From assembly GCA_943328785.2 (NCBI GenBank), contig CALQBJ020000004.1, positions 1 through 43,674 on the forward strand: a stretch of 43,674 bases of DNA, in the 5' to 3' direction. This DNA comes from Bifidobacterium breve. Lineage in GTDB: Bacteria; Acidobacteriota; Vicinamibacteria; Vicinamibacterales; CAVVIG01. Below are positions 40,921 through 43,674 of the stretch, one piece after another; the first letter of the stretch is position 1; each line of letters begins with the position of its first letter. Below the pieces are notes generated by a model. It made no database searches. It was not told the origin of the DNA and worked only from the letters and a program-made list of their open reading frames with translations. A program made the translations under genes and the position numbers.

Positions 40921-42726
40921 CTACTTTGGGCTGAATGCCAGCAGGACGTTGCCGGGCAGGCCAGTGCCGAGGTAGGCGTAGCCCGAGGTGGAGAACAGCA
41001 TGCCGCCGGCAATGACCGGACCCGGGCCGTTCAGCGACCCGCCCTTCCCGGGCACACCGTTCACCGTCTCGAAGTCGCGCGCGGTGTTGAACTCCCACAG
41101 CACGTGGCCGTCGCTGGTCGCGTGCGCGCGCAGCATCCCGGTCGTGGTGCCGGCAAACACGGCGCCAGGGATGACGCTGATCGCGGCCGAGTGCGCCTCG
41201 ATACAGTTGCGCTGTCCAGGCTGGCAGTCGTTCTTCGGGCGCCAGCTCCACACCTCTTCGCCCGTGGCCAGCTTCACCGCGTGCAGCCCGCCGGCCACCG
41301 CCGGACCGTGCTGCGTGTCGGCAATCGGGAAGTAGGCGAACTGGTCGTCGGCTGCCGAGCCCCACTCCATGCCACCCAGCGCGCTCCCCTGCCCCAGCCG
41401 CTTCTGCCACACCACCAGACCTTCGCGGTCCGGGTCCATGCCCCACGCCACGCCCGACTTCTGGCCCAGCGTGATGATGCTCTTCCCGTTCGGCAGCGTC
41501 TTGAGAATCGGCGAATTACCGAAGTCGAAGTCCGGCCCCTCGTCGTCCGGGCAGTTCTCGCGCACCTTCGCAGTGGCGCCGCAGCCGACGATGTAGACGT
41601 CGTTGGGGGTGACCTGCTTCGACCAGCGCAGGCGGCCGGTCTTGAGGTTGTAGGCCACCACCGCGTCGCTGGTCTCGGCGGCCGGATCGTTGTAGCCGTT
41701 GCCGGTGGCCACGTAGAGCAGCCCGCGCTTCGCATCAACCGTTGGCGCCGACCAGATGGCACTGCCCGCCGGCCCCCAGAGCTGCGTGCCCGAGGCGTTC
41801 TTCTTGATCCGCTTGGGTGTGACCGGCACGGTGTAGGTGCGCCACAGTTCGGCGCCCGTGCTGGCGTTGTAGGCGACGACGCCGCCGCGGAACGTACAGC
41901 ACTGATAGTTCGGGTTCGCGCCCGCGCCCTCCTCGAGTGACGAGAGCGGCACGTAGAGACGGCCGTCGGCCAGCGTCGGCGCGCCGGTGATGCGGGTGAG
42001 CGGATGCGGGTCTGCCCGCTTCGTCCACAGTGGCGTGCCCGATGCGGCATCGACAGCGTAGACATTCCCCTTGAGGTCGCCGAAGTAGATGGCCGGCGCA
42101 CCGATGCTGATTGCCGTGCGCACCGCGGCCTGTGCCTGGAACGACCAGTAGACGCAACCGGTCTGCGCGTTCAGCGCGTAGACGAAGCCGTTGTCCGACC
42201 CGACATAGACCCGCCCGTCGGCCACCGCCGGCTGACCAAACGCTGATGAGCCATTCGGAAACGCGAAGGCCCAGGCCAGCGCCAGCGTCGGCACGTCGGC
42301 TGCGGCCAGCCCGCCGTTCGGCTGGTAGCGGGAGTTGCCGCTGTCCGCCCCCCAGCCGCTCCAACGACTGTTCGTCGCCGCCACCGGCGCACCGGCCGCG
42401 CAGCCGTTCTTCATGGCCGACGCCGCGCCTGAGGCCGACGACCCGAGCGGCCGCAGCGCGATCTGCTCGGCGATCACCCGCTTCTGCGCGTCGGTCAGCG
42501 CCTGGGCGTTCACGCGCATCGACCCGGTGGTGATCGCTTCCAGAATCGACTCCGGCGTCCGCTGGCTGAGGGCGATCCGGTCGGGCGCCCGACTGCTGCC
42601 GGTCGACGCCGAGTGGCAACTGCCGCAGTGCTGCTCGAACAGCGCCAGCCCGGTCAGCACCTGCGCGCGCGCTGCCGCGGGGGTCATCATCAGGGCCACC
42701 ACTGCGCCCGCTGCCAGTCGTCTCAT
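40921..42726 (-). CDS. Cytochrome c-fused PQQ-dependent dehydrogenase (polyvinyl-alcohol-dehydrogenase-like)
   Basis: A 601-residue secreted quinohaemoprotein. The signal peptide (1-21, ending AAARA) precedes an N-terminal cytochrome c with haem motif CGSCH at 34-38, distal Met probably in ITTGSMRV. From about residue 120 a beta-propeller follows with W-docking-type repeats (YVGSDNGFVYALNAQTGCVY, YFGDLKGNVYAVDAASGTPL, FAGTTTGMLRAHATSDGHVL) and an adjacent cysteine pair in NYQCCTFRGG like the vicinal disulfide of PQQ alcohol dehydrogenases. Haem before propeller is the PVA-dehydrogenase order. Actual alcohol substrate is unknown. Confidence 0.88.
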   Translation of the reverse strand: MRRLAAGAVVALMMTPAAARAQVLTGLALFEQHCGSCHSASTGSSRAPDRIALSQRTPESILEAITTGSMRVNAQALTDAQKRVIAEQIALRPLGSSASGAASAMKNGCAAGAPVAATNSRWSGWGADSGNSRYQPNGGLAAADVPTLALAWAFAFPNGSSAFGQPAVADGRVYVGSDNGFVYALNAQTGCVYWSFQAQAAVRTAISIGAPAIYFGDLKGNVYAVDAASGTPLWTKRADPHPLTRITGAPTLADGRLYVPLSSLEEGAGANPNYQCCTFRGGVVAYNASTGAELWRTYTVPVTPKRIKKNASGTQLWGPAGSAIWSAPTVDAKRGLLYVATGNGYNDPAAETSDAVVAYNLKTGRLRWSKQVTPNDVYIVGCGATAKVRENCPDDEGPDFDFGNSPILKTLPNGKSIITLGQKSGVAWGMDPDREGLVVWQKRLGQGSALGGMEWGSAADDQFAYFPIADTQHGPAVAGGLHAVKLATGEEVWSWRPKNDCQPGQRNCIEAHSAAISVIPGAVFAGTTTGMLRAHATSDGHVLWEFNTARDFETVNGVPGKGGSLNGPGPVIAGGMLFSTSGYAYLGTGLPGNVLLAFSPK

Positions 42727-42817
42727 CGAACACCTCAGGGTCGCGCCTGCACCGCGCAGCCGCGTTCAGCGCCCGACTATACCCGGCTTGGAGGCTGAAG
42801 GGGGGGAGGTTCGAGGT

Positions 42818-42823
42818 TACAAT
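42818..42823 (+). promoter_or_regulatory. Possible -10 element of the GlcD-type gene
   Basis: TACAAT ends 9 nt before the GTG start, so the transcript may be leaderless or nearly so. No -35 element at the normal spacing is evident. Confidence 0.35.
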
Positions 42824-42832
42824 CCCAGCACC

Positions 42833-43674
42833 GTGGACCCTCGATTTCTCCAGATCCTCGCCGAGGCCCTGCCGCCGGGCTCGGTCGTGCGCGACCCCTC
42901 CGAACTGCTCATCTACGAATCGGACGCGCTGGTGCACCTGCGCAGCACGCCGGGCGCGGTGGTGCTGCCGCGTAGCGCCGCGGAGGTGCAGACCACTGTT
43001 CGGCTCTGCCACGAGCACGGGGTGCCGTTCGTCGCACGCGGACACGGCACCGGCCTCTCAGGCGGGGCGCTCCCGCATCCCGAGGGCGTGCTCATCGTCC
43101 TGTCGCGCCTCAATCAGATCGTCGACGTGGACGCCGCGAACCAGCGCGTTACCGTCGAACCTGGCGTCACCAACCTCGAGATCACCAAGCGCGTGGCGCC
43201 GCTCGGGCTCTACTACGCGCCCGACCCGTCGAGCCAGAGCGTCTGCTCCATCGGCGGCAACATCGCCGAGAACTCCGGCGGCGCGCACTGCCTGAAGTAC
43301 GGCTTCACCGTGCACCACGTGCTCGGCATCGAGGTGGTGCTCCCCAACGGCGACCTCGTGACCATCGGCGGCGCCACGCTCGACACACCAGGGCTCGACC
43401 TGCTCGGCGTGTTCATCGGCTCGGAAGGCACGCTGGGCGTCGTCACGAAGGCGACGTTGCGGCTGCTGCAGAAGCCCGATGCGGTGCTCACCCTGCTGGC
43501 CGCCCTCGACTCCGTGGATCAGGCCGGTGGCGCGGTGTCGGCGATCATCGCGGCCGGCATCATCCCCGCGGCGGTCGAGATGATGGACCGGCTCACGATC
43601 CAGGCGGCGGAGGCGGCGGTCCACCCGAACTTCCCCGAGTGCGAAGCGGTGCTGATCGTTGAACTCGACGGTCC
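42833..43674 (+). CDS. GlcD-type FAD-linked oxidase (N-terminal part, runs off the window)
   Basis: About 280 codons from a GTG at 42833; no stop before the window end. The FAD-binding PCMH fold is clear: VVLPRSAAEVQTTVRLCHEH, GVPFVARGHGTGLSGGALPH, APDPSSQSVCSIGGNIAENS and GGAHCLKYGFTVHHVLGIEV, with FIGSEGTLGVVTKATLRLL. These match glycolate oxidase subunit GlcD and D-lactate dehydrogenases. The substrate is a 2-hydroxy acid, most likely glycolate or D-lactate; glcE/glcF would be expected downstream of the window. Confidence 0.9.
   Translation, partial: MDPRFLQILAEALPPGSVVRDPSELLIYESDALVHLRSTPGAVVLPRSAAEVQTTVRLCHEHGVPFVARGHGTGLSGGALPHPEGVLIVLSRLNQIVDVDAANQRVTVEPGVTNLEITKRVAPLGLYYAPDPSSQSVCSIGGNIAENSGGAHCLKYGFTVHHVLGIEVVLPNGDLVTIGGATLDTPGLDLLGVFIGSEGTLGVVTKATLRLLQKPDAVLTLLAALDSVDQAGGAVSAIIAAGIIPAAVEMMDRLTIQAAEAAVHPNFPECEAVLIVELDG

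Overview
The window is high-GC DNA with dense Gram-negative gene organisation: L-ring and P-ring genes, Tat-type signals, a lipoprotein and outer-membrane-type proteins. The gene mix (long flagellar block, periplasmic molybdenum hydroxylase, cytochrome c-fused PQQ dehydrogenase) suggests Acidobacteriota, possibly the Vicinamibacteria. That placement is inference from gene style, not from a marker gene.

Region 1 (1-25182, all minus strand) is a near-complete flagellar export, basal-body and hook block. In transcription order it reads flgB-flgC-fliE-fliF-fliG-fliH-fliI-fliJ-flgD-flgE-fliK-(EF-hand protein), then fliL-fliN-fliO-fliP-fliQ-fliR-flhB-flhA-flhF-flhG-fliA-fliM-fliY/N-like-(membrane protein)-(zinc-finger/MshEN protein)-flgF-flgG-flgA-flgH-flgI (cut by the window edge). 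Most junctions overlap by 1-35 nt. Two matching -24/-12 (sigma-54) promoters, before flgB and before fliL, divide the block into two transcription units. Flagellin, flgK/flgL, fliD, motAB, flgM and an intact chemotaxis operon are absent from this window.

Region 2 (25311-28349) holds the likely regulators: a stand-alone receiver protein, a sigma-54-dependent NtrC/FlrC-type activator with GAFTGA loop, and a soluble NtrB/FlrB-type histidine kinase convergent with it. A short cheY-like remnant follows. The activator and the two sigma-54 promoters fit a FlrBC-like flagellar cascade.

Region 3 (28420-33568) is a putative extracytoplasmic electron-transfer module: a secreted FMN-binding-domain protein, a NosR/NapH-like membrane polyferredoxin, a lipoprotein ApbE flavin transferase, and a large membrane protein fused to a spermidine-synthase-like domain.

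Region 4 (33604-36637) has a Tat-exported alpha/beta hydrolase, a DUF4126-like fragment, a small outer-membrane-type protein, an M28-like protein lacking most metal ligands, and a 69-bp inverted-repeat element.

Region 5 (36638-43674) has a three-subunit periplasmic molybdenum hydroxylase operon with a small fourth gene, a heptamer-repeat tract, a cytochrome c-PQQ dehydrogenase and the 5' part of a GlcD-type FAD-linked oxidase.

The strongest candidate for something undescribed is the 277-residue protein at 3152-3985. It joins an N-terminal Cys4 zinc-finger-like motif to a textbook MshEN cyclic-di-GMP-binding double motif and sits inside the flagellar operon, which suggests a c-di-GMP receptor dedicated to the flagellum.
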